A stretch of 64,000 nucleotides of DNA from the NCBI RefSeq assembly GCF_000774145.1, contig NZ_KN322985.1, forward strand, positions 712,710-776,709, written 5' to 3'. Below are positions 17,110 to 28,562 of this stretch, one piece after another. The position numbers and the translations under genes were made by a program. Position 1 is the stretch's first letter; each line of letters starts with the position of its first letter. This DNA comes from Pseudomonas mediterranea CFBP 5447. Its GTDB lineage: Bacteria; Pseudomonadota; Gammaproteobacteria; Pseudomonadales; Pseudomonadaceae. The notes under the pieces are model-generated. The model searched no databases, was not told the origin of the DNA, and saw only the letters and a list, made by a program, of their open reading frames with translations.

Positions 17110-18462
17110 TTACAGACGACCCAGATCGTTGACCAAGGCAAGCAACATCACCCCGACCACCAAGCTGATACCGATCTGTATCCCCCAACCTTGAACCCGA
17201 TCCGACAAGGGACGACCACGCGCCCACTCGATCAGATAGAACAGCAGATGCCCCCCATCCAGTACCGGGATGGGCAGCAAATTCAGAACCCCCAGGCTAA
17301 TGCTCAGATAAGCAAGGAAATTCAGGAAATCAGCAACGCCCGACTGGGCAGAAGCGCCCGCCACTTTAGCAATGGTTATCGGTCCACTCAAGTTTTTTAC
17401 CGAGAGCTCGCCGAACAACATTTTCTTCAGTGAGTCGAGGGTCAGGACACTCATGGTCCAGGTACGACGCGCACCTTCGCCAATCGCCGCAACCGGACCG
17501 AAACTGACCTCGCGGATCATCTCCGGCGGCCAGTCGACAGCCTTGACGCCCGCCCCCAGGTAACCTGCCGGCGTCTTGCTCTCGCCACGGGCGGCCAGGG
17601 TCACCGAGACGTCGATTGGAGCACCATCGCGCTCGACGCGCAGCACAATTTTGGTATCAGGACGTACACGAACCGCGTCGACCACCTGCTGCCAATCAGT
17701 GACCGATTGACCATCAAGGGCCAGCAGGCGATCGCCGGTCTTCAGCCCGGCAGCCTGGGCCGGCCCCTTCGGATCGAGCTCGGCCAATACCGGCGGCAGC
17801 GCCGGACGCCAGGGGCGAATGCCCAGGGAACGGATCGGGTCCGGCTCATCGGCTCCCTTGAGCCAGTTATCCAGCGCCAGCACCCGAGGAGAATCCGTTG
17901 TCGAGCCCTGCTCGCGCACCATCAACTGCAACGAACCACTCTCGCCCAGGCGACGCACGAGTTGCAGGTTGACGGCAGCCCAGCCGGAAGTCGGCTCGCC
18001 ATCGATGGCAACGATTTCCTCACCAGCGCTCAATCCGGCCCGGGCCGCGACGCTGCCGGCCTCGACCGCACCAATGACAGGACGCACCTGCTCGCTCCCC
18101 AACATGGCCAGGGCCCAGAAGAACACCATGGCCAGCAGGAAATTGGCAATCGGCCCCGCCGCTACGATGGCGATGCGCTGCCGGACAGTCTTGCGATTGA
18201 AGGATTGATCGAGCTGATCGGCGGGCACTTCACCCTCACGCTCGTCGAGCATCTTTACGTAGCCACCCAGCGGGATGGCGGCCACGACGAATTCAGTGCC
18301 CTTCTTGTCATGCCAGCGCAGCAAGGGCATGCCGAAGCCGACGGAAAAACGCAGGACTTTCACGCCACAGCGACGGGCGACCCAGAAATGACCGAATTCG
18401 TGAAAAGTGACCAGCACACCCAATGCCACCAGGGTGCCGACAATCATATAGAGCGCGCTCAT
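17110..18462 (-). CDS. rseP: RIP metalloprotease RseP (site-2 protease)
   Basis: RseP cuts the transmembrane anti-sigma factor in the envelope stress response (MucP in the Pseudomonas AlgU pathway). The 450-residue inner-membrane protein has the zinc motif HEFGH at residues 21-25 and the second metal-ligand motif LDGGHLLFY near the C-terminus. Two PDZ domains occupy the periplasmic middle (about 110-300). I chose start MSALYMIVGTLV at 18462; the longer frame to 18477 adds five residues before it. It sits between dxr and bamA, the conserved order. Confidence 0.96.
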   Translation of the reverse strand: MSALYMIVGTLVALGVLVTFHEFGHFWVARRCGVKVLRFSVGFGMPLLRWHDKKGTEFVVAAIPLGGYVKMLDEREGEVPADQLDQSFNRKTVRQRIAIVAAGPIANFLLAMVFFWALAMLGSEQVRPVIGAVEAGSVAARAGLSAGEEIVAIDGEPTSGWAAVNLQLVRRLGESGSLQLMVREQGSTTDSPRVLALDNWLKGADEPDPIRSLGIRPWRPALPPVLAELDPKGPAQAAGLKTGDRLLALDGQSVTDWQQVVDAVRVRPDTKIVLRVERDGAPIDVSVTLAARGESKTPAGYLGAGVKAVDWPPEMIREVSFGPVAAIGEGARRTWTMSVLTLDSLKKMLFGELSVKNLSGPITIAKVAGASAQSGVADFLNFLAYLSISLGVLNLLPIPVLDGGHLLFYLIEWARGRPLSDRVQGWGIQIGISLVVGVMLLALVNDLGRL

Positions 18463-18514
18463 CTGTTTTCTCCGCAATCCTGTCCAGGGCAGCCCCGGCT
18501 AACGTACCGCAGCC

Positions 18515-19705
18515 TCAACGTCCGTGACGCCTCAGCCACTGCCCCGCCAACTCGCGGGCCCGGGCATCCACGGTGAACACCGCGTCGAGATCGTCGAGGG
18601 CAACCACAGCCTCGAGATTCAAGACTTCCTCGATGATACTCGCGATTTCGAGGTAGCGGACACGTCCATCAAGAAACGCGGCGACCGCCACTTCATTGGC
18701 GGCGTTCAACATGGCCGGCGCACTGTTGCCCGCCTCGGCCGCCTGTCGCGCCAGGCGCAGGCAAGGGAAGCGCTGCTCATCGGGTGCCTGGAAATCCAGG
18801 CGGGCGACGGCAAACAGGTCCAGCGGTGCCACACCCGAATCGATTCGATCCGGCCAGGCCAGCGCGTTGGCGATGGGTGTGCGCATGTCCGGGTTGCCCA
18901 ACTGGGCCAGCACCGAACCATCTACATAATCCACCAGCGAATGGATCACACTCTGCGGATGAATCACCACCTCGACCTGGGACGGCCTTGCATCGAAAAG
19001 CCAGCAGGCCTCGATCAGCTCAAGGCCCTTGTTCATCATGCTGGCCGAATCCACGGATATCTTGCGCCCCATGGACCAGTTCGGATGGGCACAGGCCTGC
19101 TCGGGTGAAACATGTTCCAATTCTGTCAGCGGCGTCTGCCGGAACGGACCGCCGGAAGCGGTCAGCAAGATCCGCCGGACACCTACGGCGCCGAGGCCAC
19201 GGGAAAAATCCCGCGGCATGCATTGAAAAATCGCATTGTGTTCACTGTCGATCGGCAGCAGCACCGAACCGCTTTTGCCCACAGCCTGCATGAACAACGC
19301 GCCGGACATGACCAGCGCTTCCTTGTTGGCCAACAGGATCTTCTTGCCGGCCTCCACCGCAGCCAGCGTCGGGCGCAGCCCCGCGGCACCGACAATCGCC
19401 GCCATCACTGCATCGACTTCAGGATCGGAGGCCACTTCGCACAGGCCCTCCTCACCTACCAGCACGCGGGTCTGCAGGCCGGCTGCACGCAGGTCATCCT
19501 GCAGCGCCCGTGCCACGCCGGCCTCGGGCACCACGGCAAACCGTGGGATGTGACGAATGCACAACGCCAGCAACTCGCTCAGGCGTGTGAAGCCGCTGAG
19601 CGCGAACACCTGGTAGCGCTCCGGGTGCCGGCCGATGACGTCCAGCGTACTCAGGCCGATCGAACCGGTAGCACCCAGGACAGTGATCTGCTGGGGGCGA
19701 CTCAC
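18515..19705 (-). CDS. dxr: 1-deoxy-D-xylulose 5-phosphate reductoisomerase
   Basis: Dxr (IspC) makes methylerythritol phosphate, the first committed step of non-mevalonate isoprenoid synthesis. The 396-residue product has the NADPH-binding motif GATGSIG at residues 11-17, the catalytic segment [10 protein letters not shown], and [14 protein letters not shown] in the C-terminal half. The start is GTG, overlapping the cdsA stop (GTGA); an open frame continues upstream to 19990 inside cdsA but that part does not resemble the family. It feeds isoprenoid precursors to UppS. Confidence 0.96.
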   Translation of the reverse strand: MSRPQQITVLGATGSIGLSTLDVIGRHPERYQVFALSGFTRLSELLALCIRHIPRFAVVPEAGVARALQDDLRAAGLQTRVLVGEEGLCEVASDPEVDAVMAAIVGAAGLRPTLAAVEAGKKILLANKEALVMSGALFMQAVGKSGSVLLPIDSEHNAIFQCMPRDFSRGLGAVGVRRILLTASGGPFRQTPLTELEHVSPEQACAHPNWSMGRKISVDSASMMNKGLELIEACWLFDARPSQVEVVIHPQSVIHSLVDYVDGSVLAQLGNPDMRTPIANALAWPDRIDSGVAPLDLFAVARLDFQAPDEQRFPCLRLARQAAEAGNSAPAMLNAANEVAVAAFLDGRVRYLEIASIIEEVLNLEAVVALDDLDAVFTVDARARELAGQWLRRHGR

Positions 19706-20508
19706 GACGCCGCCATCCACAGCAGCACAGCGAAGATCGGGACCGCCGCGGTCAGACTGTCGATACGATCCAGCACGCCGCCATGGCCAGGCAGCAGATT
19801 GCTGCTGTCCTTGATCCCGGACTGGCGCTTGAACATGCTCTCGGTCAGGTCTCCGACCACTGAGACGAAGACAATCAGGGCGGCGCCAAACAGGCCGATC
19901 AGCAACTGGCCGGCCGTCCATTCCCGCACGACGCCAACGACCGTCGTAATCACCAGGCTCAAGGCCAAGCCACCGTAGACCCCTTCCCAACTCTTGCCGG
20001 GACTGACTTTGGGCGCGAGCTTGCGCTTGCCGAATGCCTTGCCGGAGAAGTAGGCCCCGACGTCGGCCCCCCAGACCAGCACCATCACCGCCATGATCTG
20101 CCAGTTACCCAGCGCACCTTGCTTGATCCAGATGAGTCCCTGCCAGGCCGGCAGCAGGATCAACAGACCGATCATCAGCTTGGTCGCGGCATTGGCCCAG
20201 TGATGGGTCGTGTGGGGGTAGGTCAACACCAGGAAGGTTGCCGCAGCCCACCAAAGCACCGAAGCGCCCAGCACCCAGGGCGCAATACCGGGCACCACAT
20301 ACATGACAAAAAGCATGGCCGCCACGACGGCGGCGTAGGTCACACGGGCCGACTGCGCGGCAAAACCGGCCAGCCGCGCCCACTCCCAGGCCCCCAGCGT
20401 CACGACCAACCCGATGAACAGGGCGAAGCCGGCACCGTTCAGCAGGAAGAAGCCGCACAGGGCGATGGGCAATAGGATCAGTGCAGTGATGATTCGTTGT
20501 TTGAGCAT
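19702..20508 (-). CDS. cdsA: Phosphatidate cytidylyltransferase
   Basis: CdsA makes CDP-diacylglycerol from phosphatidic acid and CTP for phospholipid synthesis. The 268-residue protein is a polytopic inner-membrane protein with several hydrophobic segments over residues 1-230. The family signature [20 protein letters not shown] is near the C-terminus. Its ATG overlaps the uppS stop by one base (TAATG), and its stop overlaps the dxr GTG start. Confidence 0.96.
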   Translation of the reverse strand: MLKQRIITALILLPIALCGFFLLNGAGFALFIGLVVTLGAWEWARLAGFAAQSARVTYAAVVAAMLFVMYVVPGIAPWVLGASVLWWAAATFLVLTYPHTTHHWANAATKLMIGLLILLPAWQGLIWIKQGALGNWQIMAVMVLVWGADVGAYFSGKAFGKRKLAPKVSPGKSWEGVYGGLALSLVITTVVGVVREWTAGQLLIGLFGAALIVFVSVVGDLTESMFKRQSGIKDSSNLLPGHGGVLDRIDSLTAAVPIFAVLLWMAAS

Positions 20509-21263
20509 TAAACCCGGGCTCCAGCTTCGATCTGCTCGCTCGTTTTACCGAAACGACGCTGACGGGAAGCGAAATCAGCCAGCGCAACGCGCATGGCTTC
20601 GTGTTTGAAGTCCGGCCAGAACAGGTCGGAGAAGTACAGCTCGGCGTAAGCCAGCTGCCAAAGGAGGAAATTACTGATGCGATGTTCGCCACCGGTGCGG
20701 ATGCACAGGTCCGGCAAGGGCAGGTCGCCCGTGGCCAGGCAGGTCTGCAGCAGTTCAGGCGTGATGTCTTCCGGGCGCAAGTGCCCGGCCTGGACTTCCC
20801 GCGCCAGCCGCTGGGCCGCCTGGGCAATGTCCCACTGACCGCCATAGTTGGCGGCGATCTGCAGGACAAACCGGTCGGCGCCGGCCGTCGCAGCTTCGGC
20901 ATCGCGCATCGCAGCCTGCAACTCCGGATGAAAGCGCGAGCGATCACCGATGATACGCAGGCTGATGCTGTTCTCGTTGAGGCGCTTGGCCTCACGACGC
21001 AAGGCCTTGAGGAACAACTCCATCAAGGCGCTGACCTCGTCGGCCGGGCGCTGCCAGTTTTCGCTGGAGAACGCGAACAGGGTCAGCACCTCGACGCCAG
21101 CCTCGGCGCACACCTCGATGACCGCGCGAACCGCATCGACCCCCGCCTTATGCCCGGCGACACCGGGCATGAAGCGTTTCTTGGCCCAGCGGTTGTTGCC
21201 GTCCATGATGATCGCTACGTGGCGCGGCACCGCGAACGACGCGGCCTGCTTGGTCTTATCCAT
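20508..21263 (-). CDS. uppS: Undecaprenyl diphosphate synthase
   Basis: UppS (IspU) elongates farnesyl diphosphate with eight isoprene units to the C55 carrier used for peptidoglycan and O-antigen. The 251-residue product carries the catalytic motif IIMDGNNRWAKKR with D21, the segment FAFSSENWQRP, and the C-terminal DLCIRTGGEHRISNFLLWQ region. It is 13 bp after frr and overlaps cdsA by one base. Confidence 0.97.
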   Translation of the reverse strand: MDKTKQAASFAVPRHVAIIMDGNNRWAKKRFMPGVAGHKAGVDAVRAVIEVCAEAGVEVLTLFAFSSENWQRPADEVSALMELFLKALRREAKRLNENSISLRIIGDRSRFHPELQAAMRDAEAATAGADRFVLQIAANYGGQWDIAQAAQRLAREVQAGHLRPEDITPELLQTCLATGDLPLPDLCIRTGGEHRISNFLLWQLAYAELYFSDLFWPDFKHEAMRVALADFASRQRRFGKTSEQIEAGARV

Positions 21264-21276
21264 GAAAACGAGACCC

Positions 21277-21834
21277 TTATACGGCCATCAGATCCGCTTC
21301 TTTCTGCTTGGTGGCCAAATCGATATCAGCCTCTGCCTTGTCGGTCAGTTTCTGGATATCGGCCGCCGCGCGACGCTCTTCGTCTTCGCTGATTTCCTTG
21401 TCCTTGGCCAACTTCTTCAGTTCGCCCAGGGCATCGCGTCGAATGTTGCGTACGGCGACGCGCGCATCTTCGGCAGCGCTGCGCGCCTGCTTGGTGAACC
21501 CCTTGCGGGTTTCCTCGGTCAGGGCAGGCATGGAGATCAGCAGCAACTCGCCCAGGTTGGTCGGGTTGAGGTTCAGGCCGGCGCTCTGGATCGCCTTGTC
21601 GACCGCCGCGAGCATGTTGCGCTCGAAGGCCACGACTTGCAGGGTCCGCGAATCCTTCACGGTAATGTTGGCGACGCTGGTGATCGGGGTGTCGGCGCCA
21701 TAATAAGGGACCATCACGCTGCCCAGGATGTCCGGGTGAGCCTTGCCGGTACGGATCTGGCCAAATGCGTGGCTCAGGGACTCCAGGGATTTCTGCATAC
21801 GCGCTTGGGCGTCTTTCTTGATTTCGTTGATCAT
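21277..21834 (-). CDS. frr: Ribosome recycling factor
   Basis: Frr splits post-termination ribosomes together with EF-G. The 185-residue product has the usual length. It begins [19 protein letters not shown] and contains the family segments [14 protein letters not shown] and [20 protein letters not shown]. The ATG overlaps the pyrH stop (ATGA). A longer open frame up to 21945 is inside pyrH and is not part of the gene. Confidence 0.98.
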   Translation of the reverse strand: MINEIKKDAQARMQKSLESLSHAFGQIRTGKAHPDILGSVMVPYYGADTPITSVANITVKDSRTLQVVAFERNMLAAVDKAIQSAGLNLNPTNLGELLLISMPALTEETRKGFTKQARSAAEDARVAVRNIRRDALGELKKLAKDKEISEDEERRAAADIQKLTDKAEADIDLATKQKEADLMAV

Positions 21835-22574
21835 TGTTGAACTTCCTCGATCAGGGTTCCTTCGGCGCCACCGTGCACGATATTCAGCAGGGCACCGGGC
21901 TTGTTCATGTTGAAGACACGCAACGGCATCTTGTGGTCGCGGCACAGACAGATAGCCGTCAGGTCCATGACACCCAGCTTGCGATCCAGCACTTCATCGT
22001 AGGTCAGATGATCGAACTTCTCGGCATGCGGGTCCTTGAACGGGTCGGCGGTGTAGACACCATCGACCTTGGTTGCCTTGAGCACGACATCGGCATCGAT
22101 TTCGATCGCTCGCAGGCAAGCCGCCGAATCCGTGGTGAAGAACGGATTACCGGTACCAGCGGCAAAAATCACCACTTCCTTGGAGTTGAGGTGGCGCATG
22201 GCTTTGCGACGATCGTAGTGATCGGTCACACCAACCATGGAAATGGCCGACATCACGATGGCGGAGATATTGGCACGCTCCAAGGCGTCGCGCATAGCCA
22301 GGGCGTTCATCACAGTGGCCAGCATGCCCATGTGGTCGCCCGTGACCCGATCCATGCCGGCCGCGCTCAGCGCCGCACCGCGGAACAGGTTGCCGCCACC
22401 GATGACCAGGCCGACCTGAACACCGATCCCGACCAGTTGACCCACTTCAAGGGCCATGCGGTCCAGCACTTTCGGATCGATCCCGAACTCTTCCGAGCCC
22501 ATCAGGGCCTCGCCGCTAAGCTTGAGTAGAATGCGTTTATAGCGAGCCTGATAACCACTGCCCTGCTGAGCCAT
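21831..22574 (-). CDS. pyrH: UMP kinase
   Basis: PyrH phosphorylates UMP to UDP; the bacterial enzyme is a hexameric amino-acid-kinase-family protein regulated by GTP and UTP. The 247-residue product shows [27 protein letters not shown], the [20 protein letters not shown] helix and [13 protein letters not shown]. It lies 216 bp downstream of tsf and overlaps frr by 4 bp. The tsf terminator at 22731-22764 suggests pyrH has its own promoter in the gap. Confidence 0.98.
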   Translation of the reverse strand: MAQQGSGYQARYKRILLKLSGEALMGSEEFGIDPKVLDRMALEVGQLVGIGVQVGLVIGGGNLFRGAALSAAGMDRVTGDHMGMLATVMNALAMRDALERANISAIVMSAISMVGVTDHYDRRKAMRHLNSKEVVIFAAGTGNPFFTTDSAACLRAIEIDADVVLKATKVDGVYTADPFKDPHAEKFDHLTYDEVLDRKLGVMDLTAICLCRDHKMPLRVFNMNKPGALLNIVHGGAEGTLIEEVQQ

Positions 22575-22730
22575 TGCGAATCTCTCCTGCGGCGTATTTA
22601 CGAAAATTCTTGGCGGACTGCTGTTTACAGCCTGCTCTCACTCTAGCGTGACGCTGACACAGCGCCATCGGAACACGGCTTTGTAAGCCAGTTCCGACAG
22701 GAAACCAATAGAAATCGGCATCCTCATCCG

Positions 22731-22764
22731 AAAAGAGGCTGCGCGCGTGAGCGGGCAGCCTCTT
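22731..22764 (-). terminator. Rho-independent terminator after tsf
   Basis: Perfect 10-bp inverted repeat (aagaggctgc / gcagcctctt, 22733-22742 with 22755-22764) around a 12-base loop. Read on the minus strand it ends in TTTT. It lies 27 bp after the tsf stop. Confidence 0.85.
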
Positions 22765-22790
22765 CTGGGCGACAGTTGTAGAAACCTGTC

Positions 22791-23657
22791 TTATTGCTTG
22801 CTGGCAGCAGCTACCTGCGCGGCAACTTCTTCAGCGAAGTTGTCGACCGGCTTCTCGATGCCATCGCCTACCTTGAAGTAGGTGAAGGAAACGATTTCAG
22901 CACCGGCTTTCTTCGCCAGGTCACCGACCTTGACTTCAGGGTTCTTGACGAACGCTTGCTCGACCAGGCTGGCTTCAGCCAGGAACTTGGAGATACGACC
23001 GGCCACCATCTTCTCGGCGATGTCGGCAGGCTTGCCCTTGAGCTTCTCTTCGTTCAGCTGCAGGAAAACGCCTTTTTCGCGCTCGATCGCTTCAGCCGAA
23101 ACGTCCGAAGGCAGCAGGAATTCAGGGTTGGTCGCGGCTACGTGCATGGCGATGTCTTTCGCCAGCTCGGTGTCGCCGCCCTTGAGGACGACAGCCACGC
23201 CGATCTTGTTGCCGTGCAGGTAAGTACCGACCACGTCACCTTCAACGCGAACCAGACGACGGATGTTGACGTTCTCGCCGGTCTTGCCAACCAGTACCAG
23301 GCGCGCTTGTTCCTGAGCTTCGATCAGCGGAGCTGCGTCGGTCAGTTTGTCAGCGAAGGCTTTTTCGACGCTGGCAGCAACGAATGCCTTGAAGTCGTCC
23401 TGCAGAGCCAGGAAGTCGGTCTGGGAGTTCACCTCCAGCAGAACGGCGGCCTTGCCGTCGTCCTTGATGGCGATAGCGCCTTCAGCGGCAACGTTGCCAG
23501 CCTTCTTGGCAGCCTTGATGGCGCCCGAAGCACGCATGTCATCAATGGCTTTCTCGATGTCGCCGCCAGCCTTGGTCAAGGCTTTCTTGCAGTCCATCAT
23601 GCCTTCGCCGGTACGCTCGCGCAGTTCTTTGACCAACGCTGCAGTAATCTCTGCCAT
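22791..23657 (-). CDS. tsf: Elongation factor Ts
   Basis: EF-Ts recycles EF-Tu by exchanging GDP for GTP. The 288-residue product begins MAEITAALVKELRERTGEGM, with the family signature MDCKKALTKAGGDIEKAID directly after. The TDFLALQDDF motif that contacts EF-Tu is near residue 80, and a long dimerisation region follows. The gene is downstream of rpsB with a 194-bp gap that holds a strong hairpin, the usual rpsB-tsf arrangement. Confidence 0.98.
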   Translation of the reverse strand: MAEITAALVKELRERTGEGMMDCKKALTKAGGDIEKAIDDMRASGAIKAAKKAGNVAAEGAIAIKDDGKAAVLLEVNSQTDFLALQDDFKAFVAASVEKAFADKLTDAAPLIEAQEQARLVLVGKTGENVNIRRLVRVEGDVVGTYLHGNKIGVAVVLKGGDTELAKDIAMHVAATNPEFLLPSDVSAEAIEREKGVFLQLNEEKLKGKPADIAEKMVAGRISKFLAEASLVEQAFVKNPEVKVGDLAKKAGAEIVSFTYFKVGDGIEKPVDNFAEEVAAQVAAASKQ

Positions 23658-23795
23658 TTCAAAATCCTCTTGGATAGGTTTTCAACCATTCCACCCGATC
23701 GAACGGGCGATCAATTCTTCCTGAAAACCACTGTTTATAGACCGAGGCAGATGACAAACAGGTAGCTGCACTGGCGACAAATGGTTTTCGAGGTG

Positions 23796-23824
23796 GCAAA
23801 AAGGGGGCCAAGCCCCCTTTTTGC
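23796..23824 (-). terminator. Hairpin terminator/attenuator between rpsB and tsf
   Basis: Perfect 13-bp inverted repeat (gcaaaaagggggc / gccccctttttgc) with a 3-base loop, located 28 bp after the rpsB stop. It has T runs in both orientations. In the rpsB-tsf operon of enterobacteria a partial terminator here lowers tsf expression relative to rpsB; the same role is inferred. Confidence 0.85.
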
Positions 23825-23851
23825 TTACTGAGTCAACGCCAGGGGCGTCAA

Positions 23852-24589
23852 TTACTCAGCGGCTGCTGCCGGAGCTTCTTCAGCGAAGACTTCGGTGCCG
23901 CCTTGAACGTTGTTGCGACCACGGATAACAGCGTCAGCCATCGAACCCATGTACAGCTGGATGGCGCGGATGGCGTCATCGTTGCCTGGGATGATGTAGT
24001 CAACGCCCTCCGGGCTGCTGTTGGTATCGACAACGCCGATGACCGGGATACCCAGCTTGTTGGCTTCGGTGATCGCGATGCGCTCGTGGTCAACGTCGAT
24101 CACGAACAGCGCGTCAGGCAGACCGCCCATGTCCTTGATACCGCCCAGGGAGCGGTCCAGCTTCTCAAGATCGCGAGTGCGCATCAGCGCTTCTTTCTTG
24201 GTCAGCTTGGCGAAAGTGCCGTCTTCGGACTGGACTTCAAGATCACGCAGACGCTTGATGGAAGCGCGGATGGTCTTGAAGTTGGTCAGCATGCCGCCCA
24301 ACCAGCGGTGATCGACGTACGGCGAACCGCAACGTGCTGCTTCTTCAGCAACGATCTTGCCAGCGGAACGCTTGGTGCCGACGAACAGAATCTTGTTTTT
24401 GCCCTGGGCCAGGCGCTCTACGAAGGTCAGTGCTTCGTTGAACATCGGCAGGGTTTTTTCAAGGTTGATGATGTGGATCTTGTTACGCGCGCCGAAAATG
24501 TACTTGCCCATTTTCGGGTTCCAGTAACGGGTCTGGTGACCGAAGTGCACACCGGCCTTCAGCATATCGCGCATGTTGACTTGGGACAT
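23852..24589 (-). CDS. rpsB: 30S ribosomal protein S2
   Basis: S2 is a late-assembling protein of the small ribosomal subunit. The 245-residue product begins [20 protein letters not shown] and contains [18 protein letters not shown] and [15 protein letters not shown]. The C-terminus is an Ala-rich acidic tail (EEAPAAAAE). It is the first gene of the rpsB-tsf operon and is transcribed divergently from map. Confidence 0.98.
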   Translation of the reverse strand: MSQVNMRDMLKAGVHFGHQTRYWNPKMGKYIFGARNKIHIINLEKTLPMFNEALTFVERLAQGKNKILFVGTKRSAGKIVAEEAARCGSPYVDHRWLGGMLTNFKTIRASIKRLRDLEVQSEDGTFAKLTKKEALMRTRDLEKLDRSLGGIKDMGGLPDALFVIDVDHERIAITEANKLGIPVIGVVDTNSSPEGVDYIIPGNDDAIRAIQLYMGSMADAVIRGRNNVQGGTEVFAEEAPAAAAE

Positions 24590-24745
24590 GATAGTTCCTT
24601 GATAAGTCGGGTTTGGCCTCCACGTATCCCAATGACCAACCAGCGGCTATATAAGCCGAAGGCACCCAGGTCATCGTGTCGACACGTGTGTGGATTTAAG
24701 CTCACGGGGTCATCCCCGGAAAGCGGCGCATTTTATACCACAGCA
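24590..24745 (-). promoter_or_regulatory. rpsB promoter and 5' leader
   Basis: On the minus strand a TATAAA -10 box (24733-24738) lies about 140 bp upstream of the rpsB ATG; the -35 is weak. The transcript would carry a leader of roughly 135 nt with complementary stretches around 24640-24710. In enterobacteria the rpsB leader is the target of S2 autoregulation; that role here is inferred only. Confidence 0.45.
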
Positions 24746-24791
24746 AGGGCGAAAACGGAACCCGGATTATGAATCCCTGTGGCGAGGTGAT

Positions 24792-24877
24792 TGTGGGAGC
24801 AAGGCTTGCCCGCGATGAAGCCTATGCGGTCCTTCAGAAATCGAGTCGCCTGGATCGCGAGCCAGCTTTGCTCCCAC
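24792..24877. repeat. REP doublet between rpsB and map
   Basis: Inverted pair: tgtgggagcaaggcttgccc starting at 24792, and gcgagccagctttgctccca ending at 24876. It occupies part of the 431-bp divergent gap between rpsB and map; nothing else gene-like is seen there apart from the promoters. Confidence 0.8.
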
Positions 24878-25020
24878 TTCTGTTCCTTCGCCACTGAGTT
24901 CGGGCTGAAGAGCGCTTTGTGCTGATCGTCTGTTAGAATCGCCTCTTTCAGGGCCGCCCGGATCAGCATCCGCCGCCCATTTCGTTTCGAACAGCGCCGC
25001 CGGGCGCAGAGAGAGCCTGT

Positions 25021-25803
25021 ATGACCGTCACCCTCAAGACCCCCGAGGACATCGCAAAAATGCGCGTCGCCGGCAAACTTGCCGCCGAAGTCCTGGAAAT
25101 GATCGCCGATTACGTCAAGCCGGGCGTGACCACCGAAGAGCTTGACCGTATCTGCCACGACTACATCGTCAACGAGCAGAAAGCCATTCCGGCGCCGCTC
25201 AACTACAAAGGCTTCCCGAAGTCGATCTGCACCTCGATCAACCACGTGGTCTGCCACGGCATTCCCAATGAGAAACCGTTGAAGGACGGCGACACGCTGA
25301 ACATCGACGTCACCGTGATCAAGGATGGCTATCACGGCGACACCAGCCGCATGTTCCACGTCGGCAACGTGCCGGAGTGGGCCCAGCGCCTGTCGAAAGT
25401 CACCCAGGAATGCATGTACATGGCCATTGAACTGGTGAAGCCGGGTTGCCGCCTGGGGGACATCGGCGAGGTGATCCAGAAGCATGCGCAGAAGAACGGT
25501 TTTTCGGTGGTGCGTGAGTTCTGCGGCCACGGCATTGGCAAGGTCTTCCACGAAGAGCCGCAGATCCTGCACTACGGCCGTGCCGGCACCGGCATGGAGC
25601 TCCAGGCGGGCATGACCTTCACCATCGAGCCGATGATCAACCAGGGCCGCGCCGACACCAAGGTCCTGGGCGACGGTTGGACCGCCATCACCAAGGATCG
25701 CAAGCTGTCGGCCCAATGGGAGCACACCCTGCTGGTGACCGAGACCGGGTACGAGATCTTCACCCTGCGCAGCGACGACACCATCCCTCGCGTTTCCGCC
25801 TGA
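25021..25803 (+). CDS. map: Methionine aminopeptidase, type I
   Basis: Map removes the initiator methionine from nascent proteins. The 260-residue product shows the five metal ligands of the family: D96 and D107 ([17 protein letters not shown]), H170 ([13 protein letters not shown]), E203 (FTIEPMI) and E234 ([10 protein letters not shown]), plus the substrate-binding H79. It starts the plus-strand map-glnD run, divergent from rpsB, as in many gammaproteobacteria. Confidence 0.98.
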   Translation: MTVTLKTPEDIAKMRVAGKLAAEVLEMIADYVKPGVTTEELDRICHDYIVNEQKAIPAPLNYKGFPKSICTSINHVVCHGIPNEKPLKDGDTLNIDVTVIKDGYHGDTSRMFHVGNVPEWAQRLSKVTQECMYMAIELVKPGCRLGDIGEVIQKHAQKNGFSVVREFCGHGIGKVFHEEPQILHYGRAGTGMELQAGMTFTIEPMINQGRADTKVLGDGWTAITKDRKLSAQWEHTLLVTETGYEIFTLRSDDTIPRVSA

Positions 25804-25846
25804 GCAAAACCAGCGTACCGCTATAGATAGAAAGGAAAGCCATTCG

Positions 25847-28549
25847 ATGCCGCAGGTGGATCCCGAACTCTTCGACCGTGGCCAGTTCCAGGCTGAACTG
25901 GCCCTGAAGGCAAGCCCCATCTCGGCCTTCAAGAAGGCGATCCGCCAGGCCCACGAAGTACTCGACCAGCGCTTTCGCGATGGCCGGGATATCCGTCGGC
26001 TGATCGAGGACCGCGCCTGGTTCGTCGACAACATCCTGCAGAAGGCCTGGGAGCAGTTCGACTGGAGCCTGGATGCCGACATCGCCCTGGTGGCGGTGGG
26101 GGGCTACGGGCGTGGCGAACTGCACCCCTACTCCGACATCGACCTGCTGATCCTGCTGGACAGCGCCGATCACGAGATCTTTCGCGACTCCATCGAGCGT
26201 TTCCTGACGCTGCTGTGGGATATCGGCCTGGAGGTCGGCCAGAGCGTGCGCTCGGTGCAGGAATGCGCCGATGAGGCCCGCGCCGACCTGACGGTGGTGA
26301 CCAACCTGATGGAAAGTCGCACCATTGCCGGCCCCGAGCGGCTGCGCCAGCGCATGCTCGATGTGACCAGCACGGCGCACATGTGGCCGAGCAAGGACTT
26401 CTTCCTGGCCAAGCGCGCCGAGCAGAAGGCCCGTCACCACAAGTACAACGACACCGAATACAACCTGGAACCCAACGTCAAAGGCTCGCCCGGCGGGCTT
26501 CGGGACATCCAGACGATCCTCTGGGTCGCCCGCCGCCAGTACGGCACGCTGAACCTGCGCAACCTGGCCGGCGAGGGTTTCCTGGTGGAAAGCGAGAACG
26601 CCTTGCTGGCTTCATCGCAGGAGTTCCTGTGGAAGGTCCGCTACGCCCTGCACATGCTCGCCGGGCGTTCCGAAGACCGCTTGCTGTTCGACCACCAGCG
26701 CTCCATCGCGGGCCTGCTGGGCTTCGAAGGCCAGGATGCCAAGCAGGCCATCGAAAACTTCATGCAGCAGTATTACCGGGTGGTGATGAGCATCGCCCAG
26801 CTCAGCGAACTGATCATCCAGCATTTCGAGGAAGTCATCCTCGCACCGGAAGACAGCGCGCCACCGCAGCCGATCAACTCCCGGTTCCAGTTGCATGACG
26901 GGTACATCGAAGCACGCAATGCCAATGTGTTCCGTCGCACGCCCTTCGCCATGCTCGAAATCTTCGTGCTGATGGCCCAGCAGCCGGAAATCAAGGGCGT
27001 ACGCGCCGACACCATTCGCCTGCTGCGGGAAAACCGTCACCTGATCGACGACGACTTCCGCCATGACATCCGCAACACCAGCCTGTTCATCGAGCTGTTC
27101 AAGTGCAAGATCGGCGTGCACCGCAACCTGCGACGCATGAACCGCTACGGGATCCTCGGGCGCTACCTGCCGGAGTTCGGCTTTATCGTCGGGCAGATGC
27201 AGCATGACCTGTTCCACATCTATACCGTCGACGCCCACACCCTGAACCTGATCAAGCACCTGCGTAAGTTGCAGTACACCCAGGTCTCGGAGAAATTCCC
27301 GCTGGCGAGCAAGCTCATGGGCAAGCTGCCCAAGCCTGAGCTGATCTACATGGCCGGGCTGTACCACGACATCGGCAAAGGTCGGCAGGGCGACCACTCG
27401 GAAGTCGGCGCGGTGGATGCAGAAGCGTTTTGCCAGCGGCACCAGTTGCCCGTCTGGGACAGCCGGCTGATCGTCTGGCTGGTGCAGAATCACCTGGTGA
27501 TGTCGACCACTGCCCAGCGCAAGGACCTGTCCGATCCGCAGGTAATCCACGACTTCGCCCAGATCGTCGGCGATGAAACCCGCCTGGATTACCTCTACGT
27601 GCTGACCGTGGCCGATATCAACGCCACCAACCCGACCCTGTGGAACTCCTGGCGGGCCAGTCTGCTGCGCCAGCTGTACACCGAGACCAAGCGGGCCTTG
27701 CGCCGGGGCCTGGAAAACCCGGTGGACCGCGAGGAGCAGATCCGTCGCACCCAAACCGCTGCCCTGGATATCCTGGTGCGCGGTGGCACCGACCCGGACG
27801 ACGTCGAACAGCTCTGGTCGCAACTGGGCGACGATTATTTCCTGCGCCACACCGCCGGCGACGTGGCCTGGCACAGCGACGCGATCCTGCAGCAACCGGC
27901 CGACGGCGGACCGTTGGTGTTGATCAAGGAAACCACGCAACGCGAGTTCGAAGGCGGCACGCAGATCTTCATCTACGCGCCGGACCAACACGACTTCTTC
28001 GCCGTGACCGTGGCCGCGATGGACCAGCTCAACCTCAACATCCACGATGCGCGGATCATCACGTCCAGCAGCCAGTTCACCCTCGACACCTATATCGTGC
28101 TCGACACCGACGGCGATTCGATTGGTGACAATCCGAAACGGGTCAAGCAGATCCGCGACGGTCTCACCAACGCCCTGCGCAACCCGGCCGACTACCCGAC
28201 CATCATCCAGCGGCGGGTGCCGCGCCAGCTCAAGCACTTCGCGTTCGCCCCGCAGGTGACGATCCACAACGATGCCCAGCGCCAGATCACGGTGCTGGAG
28301 CTCAGCGCCCCGGACCGTCCCGGCCTGCTGGCGCGGGTCGGTCATATTTTCCTGGAGTTTGACCTGTCGTTGCAGAACGCCAAGATCGCTACCCTCGGCG
28401 AGCGGGTGGAAGACGTCTTCTTCATCACCGACGCCCATAACCAGCCGCTGTCCGATCCCCTGCTGTGCAGTCGCCTGCAGGACGCGATCGTCCAGCATTT
28501 GAGCGTCAACCAGGAACCCGATGCCAACCTGACACGCATCAACATCTGA
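25847..28549 (+). CDS. glnD: [Protein-PII] uridylyltransferase / uridylyl-removing enzyme
   Basis: GlnD senses glutamine and adds UMP to, or removes it from, PII proteins, controlling nitrogen assimilation. The 900-residue product has the nucleotidyltransferase motif [16 protein letters not shown] at residues 85-100. An HD phosphohydrolase domain carries [17 protein letters not shown] near residue 505. Two C-terminal ACT domains (about 714-790 and 808-885) bind glutamine. It begins 43 bp after map with an AAAGGAAAG Shine-Dalgarno region. Confidence 0.98.
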   Translation: MPQVDPELFDRGQFQAELALKASPISAFKKAIRQAHEVLDQRFRDGRDIRRLIEDRAWFVDNILQKAWEQFDWSLDADIALVAVGGYGRGELHPYSDIDLLILLDSADHEIFRDSIERFLTLLWDIGLEVGQSVRSVQECADEARADLTVVTNLMESRTIAGPERLRQRMLDVTSTAHMWPSKDFFLAKRAEQKARHHKYNDTEYNLEPNVKGSPGGLRDIQTILWVARRQYGTLNLRNLAGEGFLVESENALLASSQEFLWKVRYALHMLAGRSEDRLLFDHQRSIAGLLGFEGQDAKQAIENFMQQYYRVVMSIAQLSELIIQHFEEVILAPEDSAPPQPINSRFQLHDGYIEARNANVFRRTPFAMLEIFVLMAQQPEIKGVRADTIRLLRENRHLIDDDFRHDIRNTSLFIELFKCKIGVHRNLRRMNRYGILGRYLPEFGFIVGQMQHDLFHIYTVDAHTLNLIKHLRKLQYTQVSEKFPLASKLMGKLPKPELIYMAGLYHDIGKGRQGDHSEVGAVDAEAFCQRHQLPVWDSRLIVWLVQNHLVMSTTAQRKDLSDPQVIHDFAQIVGDETRLDYLYVLTVADINATNPTLWNSWRASLLRQLYTETKRALRRGLENPVDREEQIRRTQTAALDILVRGGTDPDDVEQLWSQLGDDYFLRHTAGDVAWHSDAILQQPADGGPLVLIKETTQREFEGGTQIFIYAPDQHDFFAVTVAAMDQLNLNIHDARIITSSSQFTLDTYIVLDTDGDSIGDNPKRVKQIRDGLTNALRNPADYPTIIQRRVPRQLKHFAFAPQVTIHNDAQRQITVLELSAPDRPGLLARVGHIFLEFDLSLQNAKIATLGERVEDVFFITDAHNQPLSDPLLCSRLQDAIVQHLSVNQEPDANLTRINI

Positions 28550-28562
28550 ACCATGAACTCCC

